Below are positions 27,231-36,018 of a stretch of DNA of 64,000 nt, in pieces (position 1 is the first letter of the stretch; each line of letters begins with the position of its first letter). The position numbers and the translations under genes were made by a program. The notes under the pieces are model-generated. The model did no database searches. It worked only from the letters and a program-made list of their open reading frames with translations, and had not been told where the DNA came from. The DNA comes from Ramlibacter tataouinensis (GTDB lineage Bacteria; Pseudomonadota; Gammaproteobacteria; Burkholderiales; Burkholderiaceae_C): positions 2,976,001-3,040,000 of the forward strand of contig NZ_CP116009.1 of NCBI RefSeq assembly GCF_027941915.1. The letters are read 5' to 3'.

Positions 27231-28133
27231 ATGAAGTTCTCCGTCTTCCAGATCAGCCGCAAGGGCGGGCGCGAGAAGAACGAGGACCGCATGGGCTACT
27301 GCTACACCCGCGGGTCGGGCCTGTTCGTGCTGGCCGACGGCATGGGCGGACACCCCGAGGGCGAGGTGGCCGCGCAACTGGCGCTGCAGACCATCTCGGC
27401 GCTGTACCAGAAGGAAGCGCGGCCCACCGTGCGCGACCCGGAGGAGTTCCTCTCCGGCGCGCTGATGGCCGCCCACCACCAGATCATCCGCTACGCCAGC
27501 GAGAAGGGCATGCTCGACACGCCGCGCACCACCCTGGTGGCGGCGCTGCTGCAGGGCACCTCGGCGAGCTGGGTGCATTGCGGCGATTCGCGCCTGTACG
27601 TGGTGCGCGAAGGCGAGCTGCTCACGCGCACGCGCGACCACTCGTACATGGAGCAGCACAGCTCCGGCGTGATCAAGCTCGAGCGCGTCAACCGCAACAT
27701 CCTGTTCACCTGCCTGGGCTCGCCCACCAAGCCGGTGTTCGACGTCACCGGGCCGGTGGTGCTGCAGCAGGGCGACAAGATCCTGCTGTGCTCCGACGGG
27801 CTGTGGAGCTCGGTGCCCGACGCCGACATCGTGCGCCAGCTCAGCACCCGGACGGTGTCGGAGGCGGCCCCCGAGCTGGTGGAACTGGCGCTGCGCAATG
27901 GCGGAGCCACCTGCGACAACACCACGGTGATCGCGCTGGAGTGGGAGACGCCCGACGTGTTCGAGTCCACCCATGGCGTGTCCACCGACAGCATCTCCGA
28001 CGGCGTGTTCGCCTCCACCATCCAGGCCGGCGTGATGGACACGCTGATCGACGACCTGGACGACGACGCCATCGAGCGCTCCATCGCCGAGATCAACGAG
28101 GCGATCCGCCGCTCCGCCGCGCGCAAGGGTTGA
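27231..28133 (+). CDS. PP2C-family Ser/Thr protein phosphatase
   Basis: Metal-dependent phosphatase of 300 residues, the probable partner that reverses the neighbouring kinase. The PP2C motifs are present: GGREKNEDRMGY, VLADGMGGHPEGEVAA (about 33-48), the WVHCGDSRLYVVREGE strand pair, RDHS, KILLCSDGLWSSVPDADI and the final metal aspartate region CDNTTVIALEWE. A 60-residue acidic C-terminal tail (DTLIDDLDDDAIERSIAEIN) is an addition not seen in minimal PP2C enzymes and may bind the kinase or a substrate. Confidence 0.93.
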   Translation: MKFSVFQISRKGGREKNEDRMGYCYTRGSGLFVLADGMGGHPEGEVAAQLALQTISALYQKEARPTVRDPEEFLSGALMAAHHQIIRYASEKGMLDTPRTTLVAALLQGTSASWVHCGDSRLYVVREGELLTRTRDHSYMEQHSSGVIKLERVNRNILFTCLGSPTKPVFDVTGPVVLQQGDKILLCSDGLWSSVPDADIVRQLSTRTVSEAAPELVELALRNGGATCDNTTVIALEWETPDVFESTHGVSTDSISDGVFASTIQAGVMDTLIDDLDDDAIERSIAEINEAIRRSAARKG

Positions 28134-28275
28134 GCCGCGGCGCCGCGCAGCCGGCGCCGAATGACCCGGCCGCGGCGCGGCACCGATGGCGAATGAGAAA
28201 ATGACAGGTTGCCCGCGCCGCTTTCCGCCAGGTCGAAGCGCAGCGAAGTCATCCGTCCTCCGTCACTTTCCCTCC

Positions 28276-29013
28276 ATGATCCTTTCCCGCCCCAACGGCC
28301 GCGCCGCCGACCAGCTTCGCCCCGTGCGCATCAGCCGCGGCTACACCATCCATGCCGAGGGCTCGGTGCTGGTCGAATTCGGCCTCACCAAGGTGTTGTG
28401 CACGGCCTCAATCGAGGAGAAGGTGCCGCCGCACAAGCGCGGCAGCGGCGAGGGCTGGGTCACCGCCGAATACGGCATGCTGCCGCGCGCCACCCACACC
28501 CGCGGCGACCGCGAAGCGGCCAAGGGCAAGCAAAGCGGCCGCACCCAGGAGATCCAGCGCCTGATCGGGCGCTCGCTGCGCGCCGTGTTCGACCTCCAGG
28601 CGCTGGGCGAGCGCACCCTGCAGCTCGATTGCGACGTGCTGCAGGCCGATGGCGGCACCCGCACCGCGGCCATCACCGGCGCCTTCGTCGCCGCGCACGA
28701 CGCGGTGAGCCAGCTGCTGCGGCAAGGCAAGCTGGCCGCCTCGCCCATCACCGGCCCGGTCGCCGCCGTGTCGGTCGGCATCGTGCAGGGCGTGCCGATG
28801 CTGGACCTGGAATACGTCGAAGACGTGGCCTGCGACACCGACATGAACGTGGTGATGACCGGCGCCGGCCACTACGTGGAAGTGCAGGGCACGGCCGAAG
28901 GCGCGGCGTTCACCCGCGCCGAGATGGACGAACTGCTGCGCCTGGCCGAGAAGGGCATCGCCGAGCTGGTGCGGCTGCAGCAGCAGGCGCTGGAAGCGCC
29001 GCTGCCGGCGTGA
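28276..29013 (+). CDS. rph: Ribonuclease PH
   Basis: RNase PH trims the 3' ends of tRNA precursors by phosphorolysis. The 245-residue product has the motifs [19 protein letters not shown], the active-site region [36 protein letters not shown] and the C-terminal [19 protein letters not shown]. The ATG at 28276 matches the conserved N-terminus; the frame is open a little further upstream without support. It is followed 14 bases later by rdgB and then hemW, a common Burkholderiales arrangement. Confidence 0.96.
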   Translation: MILSRPNGRAADQLRPVRISRGYTIHAEGSVLVEFGLTKVLCTASIEEKVPPHKRGSGEGWVTAEYGMLPRATHTRGDREAAKGKQSGRTQEIQRLIGRSLRAVFDLQALGERTLQLDCDVLQADGGTRTAAITGAFVAAHDAVSQLLRQGKLAASPITGPVAAVSVGIVQGVPMLDLEYVEDVACDTDMNVVMTGAGHYVEVQGTAEGAAFTRAEMDELLRLAEKGIAELVRLQQQALEAPLPA

Positions 29014-29027
29014 CGGGGACCGCCCTG

Positions 29028-29633
29028 ATGGTGTCGCGCATCGTGCTGGCCTCCAACAACCGCGGCAAGCTGGCGGAGCTGCAGGCCATGCTGGCGCCGC
29101 TGGGCGTGCAGCTGGTGCGCCAGGCCGAACTGGGCATCCCGGAGGCGGAAGAGCCGTTCCGCACCTTCGTCGAGAACGCGCTGGCCAAGGCCCGCCACGC
29201 CGCCCGCCACAGCGGCCTGCCGGCACTGGCCGACGACGCGGGGCTGTGCGTCGATGCCTTCGGCGGGCTGCCCGGTGTGGACACCGCCTATTACGCGACG
29301 CAGTTCGGCTACGAAAAGGGCGACGACCACAACGTGCGCGCGCTGCTGGAGCAGATGCGCGGCGTGGACAACCGCCGTGCCGCCCTGGTCAGCACGCTGG
29401 TGGCCGTGCGCGCGCCGGAAGACCCGGAGCCGCTGATCGCCGTCGGCCGCGCCGTCGGCCAGATCGCGCGCGAGCCGGCCGGCGGCAATGGCTTCGGCTT
29501 CGACCCGGTGATGTTCATTCCCGCCTTCGGCAAGACCTTCGCCCAGTTGCCGCCCGAGGTGAAGAACGCCCACAGCCACCGCGGCCAGGCCGCGCGGCAG
29601 ATGGTCGAGCTGATGCGGGAGCGCTGGCTGTGA
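29028..29633 (+). CDS. rdgB: RdgB/HAM1 family non-canonical purine NTP pyrophosphatase
   Basis: This enzyme hydrolyses ITP, dITP and XTP to monophosphates, keeping deaminated purines out of nucleic acids. The 201-residue product has IVLASNNRGKLAELQAML at the start, TFVENALAKARHAARHSGLP, the metal-binding stretch ALADDAGLCVDAFGGLPGV, and the C-terminal GGNGFGFDPVMFIPAFGKTF. A GTG at 29010 is an alternative start. The gene overlaps hemW by four bases (GTGA). Confidence 0.95.
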   Translation: MVSRIVLASNNRGKLAELQAMLAPLGVQLVRQAELGIPEAEEPFRTFVENALAKARHAARHSGLPALADDAGLCVDAFGGLPGVDTAYYATQFGYEKGDDHNVRALLEQMRGVDNRRAALVSTLVAVRAPEDPEPLIAVGRAVGQIAREPAGGNGFGFDPVMFIPAFGKTFAQLPPEVKNAHSHRGQAARQMVELMRERWL

Positions 29634-30826
29634 ACACGCCGGTGGACGCCTCGCACTACCTGCGCCCCGGCCTGCTGCAGCTGCCGGCGCTGCCGCCGCT
29701 GTCGGTGTACGTGCACCTGCCCTGGTGCCTGCGCAAATGCCCCTACTGCGACTTCAATTCGCACGAGGCGCAGGGCGGCGCCGTGCCCGAGCAGCGCTAC
29801 ATCGATGCCCTGATGGCCGACCTGGAAGCGGCGCTGCCGCTGGTGTGGGGCCGCACCGTGTACAGCGTGTTCATCGGCGGCGGCACGCCCAGCCTGTTCT
29901 CGCCGGCGGCGATCGAAGGCCTCATCGCCGGGCTGCGCGCACGGCTGAAGCTGGAGCCGGGCTGCGAGATCACGCTGGAAGCCAACCCCGGCACCTTCGA
30001 GAAGGACCGCTTCCGTGCCTTCCGCGACGCCGGCGTCACGCGCCTGTCGATCGGCGTGCAAAGCTTCAGCGACCCGCACCTGCGCGCGCTGGGCCGCGTG
30101 CACGACCGGGCGCAGGCGATCGCCGCCGCCGAGGAAGCCGCGCTGGCCTTCGGGACCTTCAACCTGGACCTGATGTATGCCTTGCCAGGGCAGGACCTGG
30201 CGATGCTGGAACAGGACCTCACCCAGGCGCTGGCGCTGATGCCGCCGCACCTGTCGGTCTACCACCTGACGATCGAACCCAACACCTTCTTCGCCAAGCA
30301 TCCGCCGCCGCTGCCCGAGGACGACCTGGCCTACGCCATGCTGGACCGGATCACCGAGATGACCGCGGGCGCCGGCCTGGAGCGCTACGAAGTCTCGGCC
30401 TATGCCAAGCCGGACCACGCCTGCCGCCACAACCTGAACTACTGGCAGTTCGGCGACTACCTCGGGCTGGGCGCCGGCGCCCACGGCAAGCTGAGCTTTC
30501 CGCACCGCGTCGTGCGGCAGGTGCGCTTTCGCGAGCCTCGCCTTTACATGGAAAAGGCACTGGCCGGCAATGCCGTCACGCAGGAAGAAGAGGTTCCGCG
30601 CCGCCAGCTGCCCTTCGAGTTCATGCTCAATGCGCTGCGGCTGCGCCGCGGCTTCGCGCTGCAGTCTTTCTTCGAGCGCACCGGCCTGCCGCTGTCGGCA
30701 ATCGAGCCGCAACTCGCGCAGGCCCAGTCCAAGGGCCTGCTCGAGGTGGAGGCCGGCTGGGTGCGTCCGACCGAGCGCGGCTTCGACTTCCTGAGCGACC
30801 TGCAGGGCCTGTTCCTGGCCGGCTGA
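29630..30826 (+). CDS. hemW: HemW, radical SAM heme chaperone
   Basis: HemW is a heme-binding radical SAM protein that delivers heme; it was long misnamed oxygen-independent coproporphyrinogen oxidase. The 398-residue product has the cluster motif C33-x3-C37-x2-C40-x-F42 (PWCLRKCPYCDF), which with the missing extra N-terminal region separates it from HemN. SVFIGGGTPSLFS, FNLDLMYALPGQ and LGLGAGAHGKL are also typical. The GTG start overlaps the rdgB stop. Confidence 0.94.
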   Translation: MNTPVDASHYLRPGLLQLPALPPLSVYVHLPWCLRKCPYCDFNSHEAQGGAVPEQRYIDALMADLEAALPLVWGRTVYSVFIGGGTPSLFSPAAIEGLIAGLRARLKLEPGCEITLEANPGTFEKDRFRAFRDAGVTRLSIGVQSFSDPHLRALGRVHDRAQAIAAAEEAALAFGTFNLDLMYALPGQDLAMLEQDLTQALALMPPHLSVYHLTIEPNTFFAKHPPPLPEDDLAYAMLDRITEMTAGAGLERYEVSAYAKPDHACRHNLNYWQFGDYLGLGAGAHGKLSFPHRVVRQVRFREPRLYMEKALAGNAVTQEEEVPRRQLPFEFMLNALRLRRGFALQSFFERTGLPLSAIEPQLAQAQSKGLLEVEAGWVRPTERGFDFLSDLQGLFLAG

Positions 30827-30859
30827 ACGCCGGCCGAACACTAGAATGCGGCTTCCCCC

Positions 30860-30947
30860 GGAAGCGGCAGAGCGGTTGAATGCACCGGTCTTGAAAACCG
30901 GCGACGTCGCAAGGCGTCCGTGAGTTCGAATCTCACCGCTTCCGCCA
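30860..30947 (+). tRNA. tRNA-Ser (TGA)
   Basis: An 88-nt class II tRNA. Acceptor GGAAGCG pairs with CGCTTCC, anticodon stem CCGGT pairs with ACCGG around CTTGAAA (anticodon TGA), a long variable arm is present as expected for serine, and the T-loop is TTCGAAT. G73 and an encoded CCA follow. It lies 33 bases after hemW, so read-through transcription is possible. Confidence 0.97.
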
Positions 30948-30965
30948 AGACGGCAGTCCAGCCCC

Positions 30966-31589
30966 TCAGTGCCCCGCGCGCGGTGTGTGCGTCCAGTTCC
31001 CGCGCGATCCCTCCCCGGACCTTCTCGCCAGGAGCAGTCCGCCGGCCGCCGCCAGTGCACCGGCCGCCGCCAGCAGCGTGCCGCTGCTCATCGACCGCGC
31101 CATGCTGCCGGCCAGTTCACCGCTGCGCGGGCCGATCAGCTGCAGGCGCCGGCGGGTCATGCGCGCCCCCATCTCGGACAACTGGCCGGACAGCAGGCGT
31201 TCGGCCTGCGGCAGGAGCTGTGTTTCCTCCTCGGCCACGTGGTGCAGCACGGTGCGCATCAGGTCGAACACGGTCTGGTCGAAACCGGCGTCCTGCGGCT
31301 GCAGCGCGCGCAGCCGCGCGATCAGGCTGCGCATCTCGTCGTGGTCCGCGCGCGACTTGTCGATCGCCTCGCCCGGCTCCACCTCGCGCATGGCCGGATA
31401 GAAGATCTCCTCCTCCAGCTGCGCATGCACCTCCAGGGCCAGGCAGATGTTGTCGGCCAGGCCTTTCTTCACGCGCGCCGGCGTGTCGATCTGGTACTGG
31501 TGGAAGGCCGAGACCACATGGGCGTGGTCCATGCGGATCATGTTGGTGATGGTGGGCGACATCCGGCTGAGGATGGAAGGGGAGGTCAT
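30966..31589 (-). CDS. Hemerythrin HHE domain protein with C-terminal membrane segment
   Basis: Hemerythrin-like proteins bind a di-iron centre and sense or store oxygen or nitric oxide. The 207-residue product shows spaced iron ligands: MDHAHVVSAFHQYQ, LEVHAQLEEEIFYPAM, SRADHDEMRSLIARL and VLHHVAEEETQLLPQAE. A short hydrophobic Ala/Gly segment near the C-terminus (LLAAAGALAAAGGLLLARRS) could anchor it in the membrane. The ATG at 31589 behind AAAGGAGC is chosen over an upstream in-frame ATG at 31619. It is divergent from the 24-residue microprotein gene, with a TCCTAC element upstream. Confidence 0.88.
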   Translation of the reverse strand: MTSPSILSRMSPTITNMIRMDHAHVVSAFHQYQIDTPARVKKGLADNICLALEVHAQLEEEIFYPAMREVEPGEAIDKSRADHDEMRSLIARLRALQPQDAGFDQTVFDLMRTVLHHVAEEETQLLPQAERLLSGQLSEMGARMTRRRLQLIGPRSGELAGSMARSMSSGTLLAAAGALAAAGGLLLARRSGEGSRGNWTHTPRAGH

Positions 31590-31856
31590 GCGAAGCTCCT
31601 TTGCTGCATTCAGTGCCATGCGAGATCCAGGTGGCCGCGCAGGCTGCAGGGCATGATGCGGGGCGCCGGGGCGCACCGGTGTAGGAGCAACGCCCCACCG
31701 GGTGGTGCACCGCGCGGCCTGGTCGACCGGAACGCCGGTCCGCCATCCGACGACAGCGCGCCGGGCACGGCACCTACCTCATGAGGGGTCCCGGCCCCTC
31801 AGGGGCGGCCGGTGGCGGCGGTTACCTTCTGGCCATCAGAAACACGGGAGATTCCA

Positions 31857-31931
31857 ATGCCGGTGATCCTTTGGCTGCTGGGCGTACCGCTCGTCGTCAT
31901 CGTCATCCTGATGCTGCTGGGCGTGCTCTGA
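31857..31931 (+). CDS. 24-residue hydrophobic membrane microprotein
   Basis: A very short gene with a clear start region (GGGAG 6 bases before ATG) and product MPVILWLLGVPL followed by VVIVILMLLGVL. It is a single hydrophobic helix with a central Gly-Val-Pro. Proteins with the pattern IxWLLGxPL-x-hydrophobic tail occur, as I recall them, across Burkholderiales as unnamed small membrane proteins, often near stress genes. It stands alone between the divergent hemerythrin gene and a convergent hypothetical gene. Function unknown. Confidence 0.6.
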   Translation: MPVILWLLGVPLVVIVILMLLGVL

Positions 31932-31952
31932 CGCGGCGACCGGCTTCCGTCG

Positions 31953-32225
31953 TCAGGGCGGGGTGCCCTTGATCTGATCGAACTGCTCGGCGGTGCGGCC
32001 GGATCGCTCGCGCCGGTTGCCGCCGGCATATTCCGTGCCGCTGCTGGGTGTCTCCACCGGCCCCTGGTTGCCGTAGGGCTGGCGCCCGCTCAGCCGTGAC
32101 GGGTCGCCGCTGGGCATGTCGCCGCGGCCGGAGCCGCCCTCCCAGTTCACTTCGTTGCGGTAGCCGTGGCGGGCACGGGCAGGCTCGGGCTGCTGCCGCG
32201 CGGCAGGCGTTTTCGGGTCTTCCAT
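31953..32225 (-). CDS. Hypothetical small disordered protein
   Basis: No recognised family. The 90-residue product is hydrophilic and rich in Gly, Pro, Ser, Arg and Asn (RHGYRNEVNWEGGSGRGDMP, then PYGNQGPVETPSSGTEY), so probably disordered. It has no signal peptide or membrane segment. The start at 32225 is chosen because the upstream in-frame extension is Arg/Lys rich and unsupported. A TCCTAC hexamer lies 85 bases upstream, as for several small genes in this part of the window, which suggests a shared stress control. Confidence 0.6.
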   Translation of the reverse strand: MEDPKTPAARQQPEPARARHGYRNEVNWEGGSGRGDMPSGDPSRLSGRQPYGNQGPVETPSSGTEYAGGNRRERSGRTAEQFDQIKGTPP

Positions 32226-32363
32226 GGAGCTGCGTCCCTTCGTCTTCGCGCCCCGTCCAGCCGGGCGCTGCACAACGCTACAAGGCTAGCGGCAGGCGCA
32301 GCCCGCGGTGTAGGACGCAGGCTCGGCTGCGCGCTGTTACGCGCAGCCCACCCGGGCGCCGGA

Positions 32364-32876
32364 CTACTGTGCCGGCTTCACCTGGGTGGCCGGGACCGGC
32401 ACCAGCAGCACCGGGTCCGACGTCTTGGGTTCGATGGTGACCGAGTCCTGGCCCGGCGGCAGGACCACGGTCTCGACTTCCCGCAGCACGCCGCCGCCCG
32501 CCACGCTGCCGCTCACGTTGCCATAGCCCATCACGCGCGCCTCGCAGGCCGCCTTGCTTTCGGCATCCTTGAACACCTCGCAGCGGGCCATCGCGTTGGC
32601 TTCGTACTGCGCCGGGCTGGCGCCGTTGGAAAGGGCGCCGCGCTGTTGGGCGGCATGCGCGTTGCGCGCTTCCAGCAGGCAGGTGGCGCGGTCCTGCTGG
32701 GTGCGCCCCGCCTTGCAGTCCTGCACTTGCGCGCGGTAGCTGGCGGCGGATTCGGCGGGCGGGGCCGCATCGGCCGCGGCGGCCACCTGGGCGGTGGCGG
32801 CGCCCAGTGCCAGCAGCGAGAAGGCGGCGAACGACAACAGGGGCTGGCGCGAGCGCAGCCGCAGCTTGGCTTTCAT
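32364..32876 (-). CDS. Hypothetical secreted protein
   Basis: No named function. The 170-residue product has a Sec-type signal peptide (basic start, hydrophobic LLSFAAFSLLALGAATAQVA, predicted cut after AAA near residue 34). A helical region follows with four cysteines (QVQDCKAGRTQQDRATCLLE, then ARCEVFKDAESKAACEARVM), which could pair as two disulfides in the periplasm, and then a Pro/Val-rich C-terminal tail. Small secreted proteins with this Cys spacing are common in Comamonadaceae without known roles. It is leftward and independent of the transporter genes. Confidence 0.75.
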   Translation of the reverse strand: MKAKLRLRSRQPLLSFAAFSLLALGAATAQVAAAADAAPPAESAASYRAQVQDCKAGRTQQDRATCLLEARNAHAAQQRGALSNGASPAQYEANAMARCEVFKDAESKAACEARVMGYGNVSGSVAGGGVLREVETVVLPPGQDSVTIEPKTSDPVLLVPVPATQVKPAQ

Positions 32877-33010
32877 GGCGGGCTCCTTCGGAACTGGAAT
32901 CCCGCCAATCTAGCCCGGCTTGCCGGCGCTGGATGCCGGAGCGGGCGAACGGCCCGGGGCGGCCGCTGGCGGCTCTCCCCGTAGGACCGTGCTTGCACCC
33001 CCCGGTCTGG

Positions 33011-33781
33011 TTACTGCCCCTGCGAACCGCGGTGCGCCCAGGCGGTGGTGTGCCGCTCGATCCAGCTGAACAGCTCGTACATGGCCATGGCCATGATGCT
33101 GATCGCCACCAGCCCGGCGAAGGCCAGCGGCATGCGCTGCTGGCTGCCCGCGCTCTGGATCAGGTTGCCGATGCCCGAGTCGCCGGCGGTCATCTCCGCC
33201 AGCACCGTGCCGACGAAGGCCAGCGTGATGGCGATCTTCAGCGAGCCGTAGAAGTAGGGCATGGCGCGCGGCAGCCCGACCTTGACCAGCACGTCCCAGC
33301 GCCGGGCGCCCAGCACGCGCAGCACGTCCTCCAGTTCCGGCTCCAGCGTGGCCAGCCCGGTGGCGATGTTGACCATGATGGGAAAGAAGGAGATCAGGAA
33401 GGCCGTCAGGATGCCGGGCCCGATGCCGATGCCGAACCACACGACCAGGATCGGCACCACGGCCGCCTTGGGGATGGCGTTGAAGCCGACCATCAGCGGA
33501 TAGACGGCGGCGTAGGCCAGCCGCGACGAGCCGATCAGGAAGCCCAGCAGCACCCCCGCCACGATCGACAGCGCGAAGCCGACCATGGTGACCCAGAAGG
33601 TGGCCCAGGCTGCCGCCAGCAGCGGCCCCTTGAATTCGGTGAACTGCTGGGCGATCTGCCAGGGGCTGGGGAAGATGAATTCCGGCACGTCGAAGGCGAC
33701 CACGCCGGCCTGCCAGAGCAGCACCAGCAGCGTGCCCAGCAACACCGGCGCCCAGCGCTCGAAGGTCTTGCCGGTCGTCAT
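33011..33781 (-). CDS. ABC transporter permease (SsuC/TauC type)
   Basis: Inner-membrane permease of 256 residues with about six hydrophobic helices and the BPD-transporter EAA loop (LEPELEDVLRVLGARRWDVL, then VGLPRAMPYFYGSLKIAITL). It resembles permeases for sulfonates, nitrate, taurine or pyrimidine precursors, so the substrate cannot be read from sequence. It is the last gene of a leftward binding protein-ATPase-permease operon and overlaps the ATPase gene by four bases. Confidence 0.9.
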   Translation of the reverse strand: MTTGKTFERWAPVLLGTLLVLLWQAGVVAFDVPEFIFPSPWQIAQQFTEFKGPLLAAAWATFWVTMVGFALSIVAGVLLGFLIGSSRLAYAAVYPLMVGFNAIPKAAVVPILVVWFGIGIGPGILTAFLISFFPIMVNIATGLATLEPELEDVLRVLGARRWDVLVKVGLPRAMPYFYGSLKIAITLAFVGTVLAEMTAGDSGIGNLIQSAGSQQRMPLAFAGLVAISIMAMAMYELFSWIERHTTAWAHRGSQGQ

Positions 33782-34650
33782 CGGGACACCTCCACGCCGG
33801 GACTTTGGGGCCCCACGCTCACTGGCGTTTGGGGCGGCGCGCCGGAGCTGCGGCGGATCGCGCCGATGTGCCCGCGCAGCTCGTGCACCACGTCGGTGAA
33901 GTGCTTGGTGTAGGTGAGCTCCAGCTCGCGCGGCTGCGGCAGGTCGATCTCGCGGCGCACCACGAAGCGGCCCGGGCTGCGGCTCATGACGTAGACCGTG
34001 TCGGCCAGGAACACCGATTCGCGCAGGTCATGGGTGACCAGGATCACGTTGAAGCGCTGCTCGGTCCACAGGTCGCGCAGGATGCACCACAGCTCCTCGC
34101 GGGTGAAGGCATCGAGGGCGCCGAACGGTTCGTCCAGCAGCAGCATCTGGGGTTCGTGGATCAGCGCGCGGCAGATGCTGGCACGCTGCTGCATGCCGCC
34201 CGACAGCTGCCAGGGGTACTTGTCCTCGTAGCCGGCCAGGCCGACCTTGCGCAGCAGCTCGCGGGCCCGCTGCTCGAACTCGGCCCGGCGCGCCTTGAAC
34301 TGGCGGCGATAGGGCTCGACGATCTCCAGCGGCAGCAGCACGTTGTCGACCGTGGTGCGCCAGGGCAGCAGCGAAGGCGCCTGGAACGCCATGCCGGAGA
34401 TCTTCAGCGGCCCGGTGACGGGCTCGCCGGCGATGCGGATGCGCCCGCGCGAGGGCATGCGCAGCCCGGTGGCCAGCTTCATGAAGGTCGATTTCCCGCA
34501 GCCCGAGGGCCCGACGATGGCGATGAACTCGCCCTGCTGCACCTGCAGGTCGATGGCCTCCACCGCGAACTGCCCGGCCGCGAGCAGTTCGTCGTTGTAG
34601 GCCAGCCAGACGTCCTGGAATTCGATGAAGGCGGTGCCTTCGCCCGCCAT
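33778..34650 (-). CDS. ABC transporter ATP-binding protein (SsuB/TauB type)
   Basis: ATPase of 290 residues powering the adjacent permease. Walker A is GPSGCGKST at residues 47-55, the signature is QLSGGMQQRA, and Walker B with D-loop is MLLLDEPFGALDA, followed by the switch His in LVTHDLRES. The start at 34650 overlaps the stop of the binding-protein gene (ATGA). The C-terminal 25 residues (APPQTPVSVGPQSPGV) are a Pro-rich extension beyond the usual domain end. Confidence 0.93.
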   Translation of the reverse strand: MAGEGTAFIEFQDVWLAYNDELLAAGQFAVEAIDLQVQQGEFIAIVGPSGCGKSTFMKLATGLRMPSRGRIRIAGEPVTGPLKISGMAFQAPSLLPWRTTVDNVLLPLEIVEPYRRQFKARRAEFEQRARELLRKVGLAGYEDKYPWQLSGGMQQRASICRALIHEPQMLLLDEPFGALDAFTREELWCILRDLWTEQRFNVILVTHDLRESVFLADTVYVMSRSPGRFVVRREIDLPQPRELELTYTKHFTDVVHELRGHIGAIRRSSGAPPQTPVSVGPQSPGVEVSR

Positions 34651-35690
34651 CACTTGCGGGCCGGCGGCAGCACGTCGAGCTCGGCCTTGGCCGGCAACAG
34701 GCTGCCGTTCCAGACGGCGTCGGCGTTGACGCGGGTCTTGGTGGCGAAGGCATCGGAGACCTGCGAAGCCATCAGCGACAGTCGGCCCGGGTTGACTTGG
34801 CCGAAGCCGTCGGCACGCGCGTCGGGGCTGGCGATCACCGCGTCGATGGCCATGCGCAGGCGGCGCTTTTCCAGCTCGACGTTGATGATGCCGTCGCGCT
34901 GCTTGACGTGCTCGATCGAGGCGTCGGGGTTGGCCATCACTTCCTTGGCGCCGCGCGCGAAGGCCGACAGGAAGGCCTTGACCGCCGCCGGGTTCTCGCG
35001 CACCAGCTTGGGCGAGGCGATGATCACGTTGCCGTACAGCTTCACGCCGTGCTGCGAGTAGGGCATGACCACCACGTCCTGCATCTTGACCCCGCGCGCC
35101 TCCAGGTTGAGCAGCGAGGTGAAGCCGAAGCCGGTGATGGCGTCCACGTCGCCGCGGGCCAGCATGGTCTCGCGCAGCGGCGGGTCCATCGACACCCAGT
35201 TGACGTTGCCGACGCTGTTGGCCTTCTGGAAGATCGGAAAGCCGCGCCGGCCGGCGTCGAACACCGGGGCGCCGAGCTTGCGCCCGGTCAGGTCGGCGGG
35301 CGACTTGATGCCGGACTTCTTCAGCGCGAGCACGGCGGCCGGCGTGTTGTTGTAGACCATCATCACGGCCACCGGCTTGTTCGGCGCATCCGGGTTGTTG
35401 GCGTGGAACTCCATCAGGGCGGCCAGGTCGGCGAACCCCATCTCGTAGGTGCCGGTGGCGATGCGCTGGACGGCGGCGCCGGAGCCGGTGCCGGCGTCGA
35501 TGGACACGTCGAGGCCGGCCTGCTTGAAGTACCCCTTGGCCAGCGGCTGCAGGAACAGCGCCGCCGGGCCCTCGAAGCGCCAATCGAGCAGGAACTTGAC
35601 GGGTGTGCCCGACTGCGCCGAAGCCCCGGTGAAGGCGGCGCTCGCCGCGAGGGTCGCCAGGGTCTGGATGAGGATTCTTCGGGTCGTCAT
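34650..35690 (-). CDS. ABC transporter substrate-binding protein (SsuA/NMT1-THI5 type)
   Basis: Periplasmic receptor of 346 residues with a signal peptide (TTRRILIQTLATLAASAAF, cut near GASAQ). The fold markers are VKFLLDWRFEGPAALFLQPL and GLDVSIDAGTGSGAAVQRIA, as in the NMT1/THI5 and SsuA groups that bind aliphatic sulfonates, thiamine-pyrimidine precursors or related small organics. The position 660 bases from the purine genes suggests, but does not prove, a nitrogenous ligand. The start at 35690 was chosen for the signal peptide; upstream sequence is open but unsupported. Confidence 0.9.
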   Translation of the reverse strand: MTTRRILIQTLATLAASAAFTGASAQSGTPVKFLLDWRFEGPAALFLQPLAKGYFKQAGLDVSIDAGTGSGAAVQRIATGTYEMGFADLAALMEFHANNPDAPNKPVAVMMVYNNTPAAVLALKKSGIKSPADLTGRKLGAPVFDAGRRGFPIFQKANSVGNVNWVSMDPPLRETMLARGDVDAITGFGFTSLLNLEARGVKMQDVVVMPYSQHGVKLYGNVIIASPKLVRENPAAVKAFLSAFARGAKEVMANPDASIEHVKQRDGIINVELEKRRLRMAIDAVIASPDARADGFGQVNPGRLSLMASQVSDAFATKTRVNADAVWNGSLLPAKAELDVLPPARK

Positions 35691-36018
35691 GGCTGTTGGA
35701 AAGGTTGGGTGGATGCGGGCGGCTGCTGGCTCAGGTGTGGTGCTGCCGCGCGGCATTGTCGCCTTGGCCCCGCAGCCTTTCTCCCCGGGGAAATACCGGC
35801 TCTCGCGGGTGCGGCGCAGGCCCGGGCCGAGGTAGGGGTTGTCTGACGTTTCCTCGCGAACCCCGCGCACGGTCAGCCTGTGCCCCCGACTACGCCTGCG
35901 CTAGGGGTACGCAACCATATTGCGATCACCGGCTGCCGACAAAGGGGCGGCAGGGGGTCGAGGCCAGGGGTCCGGCCGCTATCAACAAGAGCCGTACGCG
36001 GCATCAAAGGAGTGCATC
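35691..36018. other. Divergent intergenic region
   Basis: This 328-base gap lies between the leftward ABC operon and the rightward yeaQ-type gene and must hold both promoters. I see no gene in it. CGACTACGCC at 35887-35896 also occurs at 61137-61146 before another small membrane-protein gene. AAGGAG precedes the yeaQ-type ATG. Confidence 0.4.
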
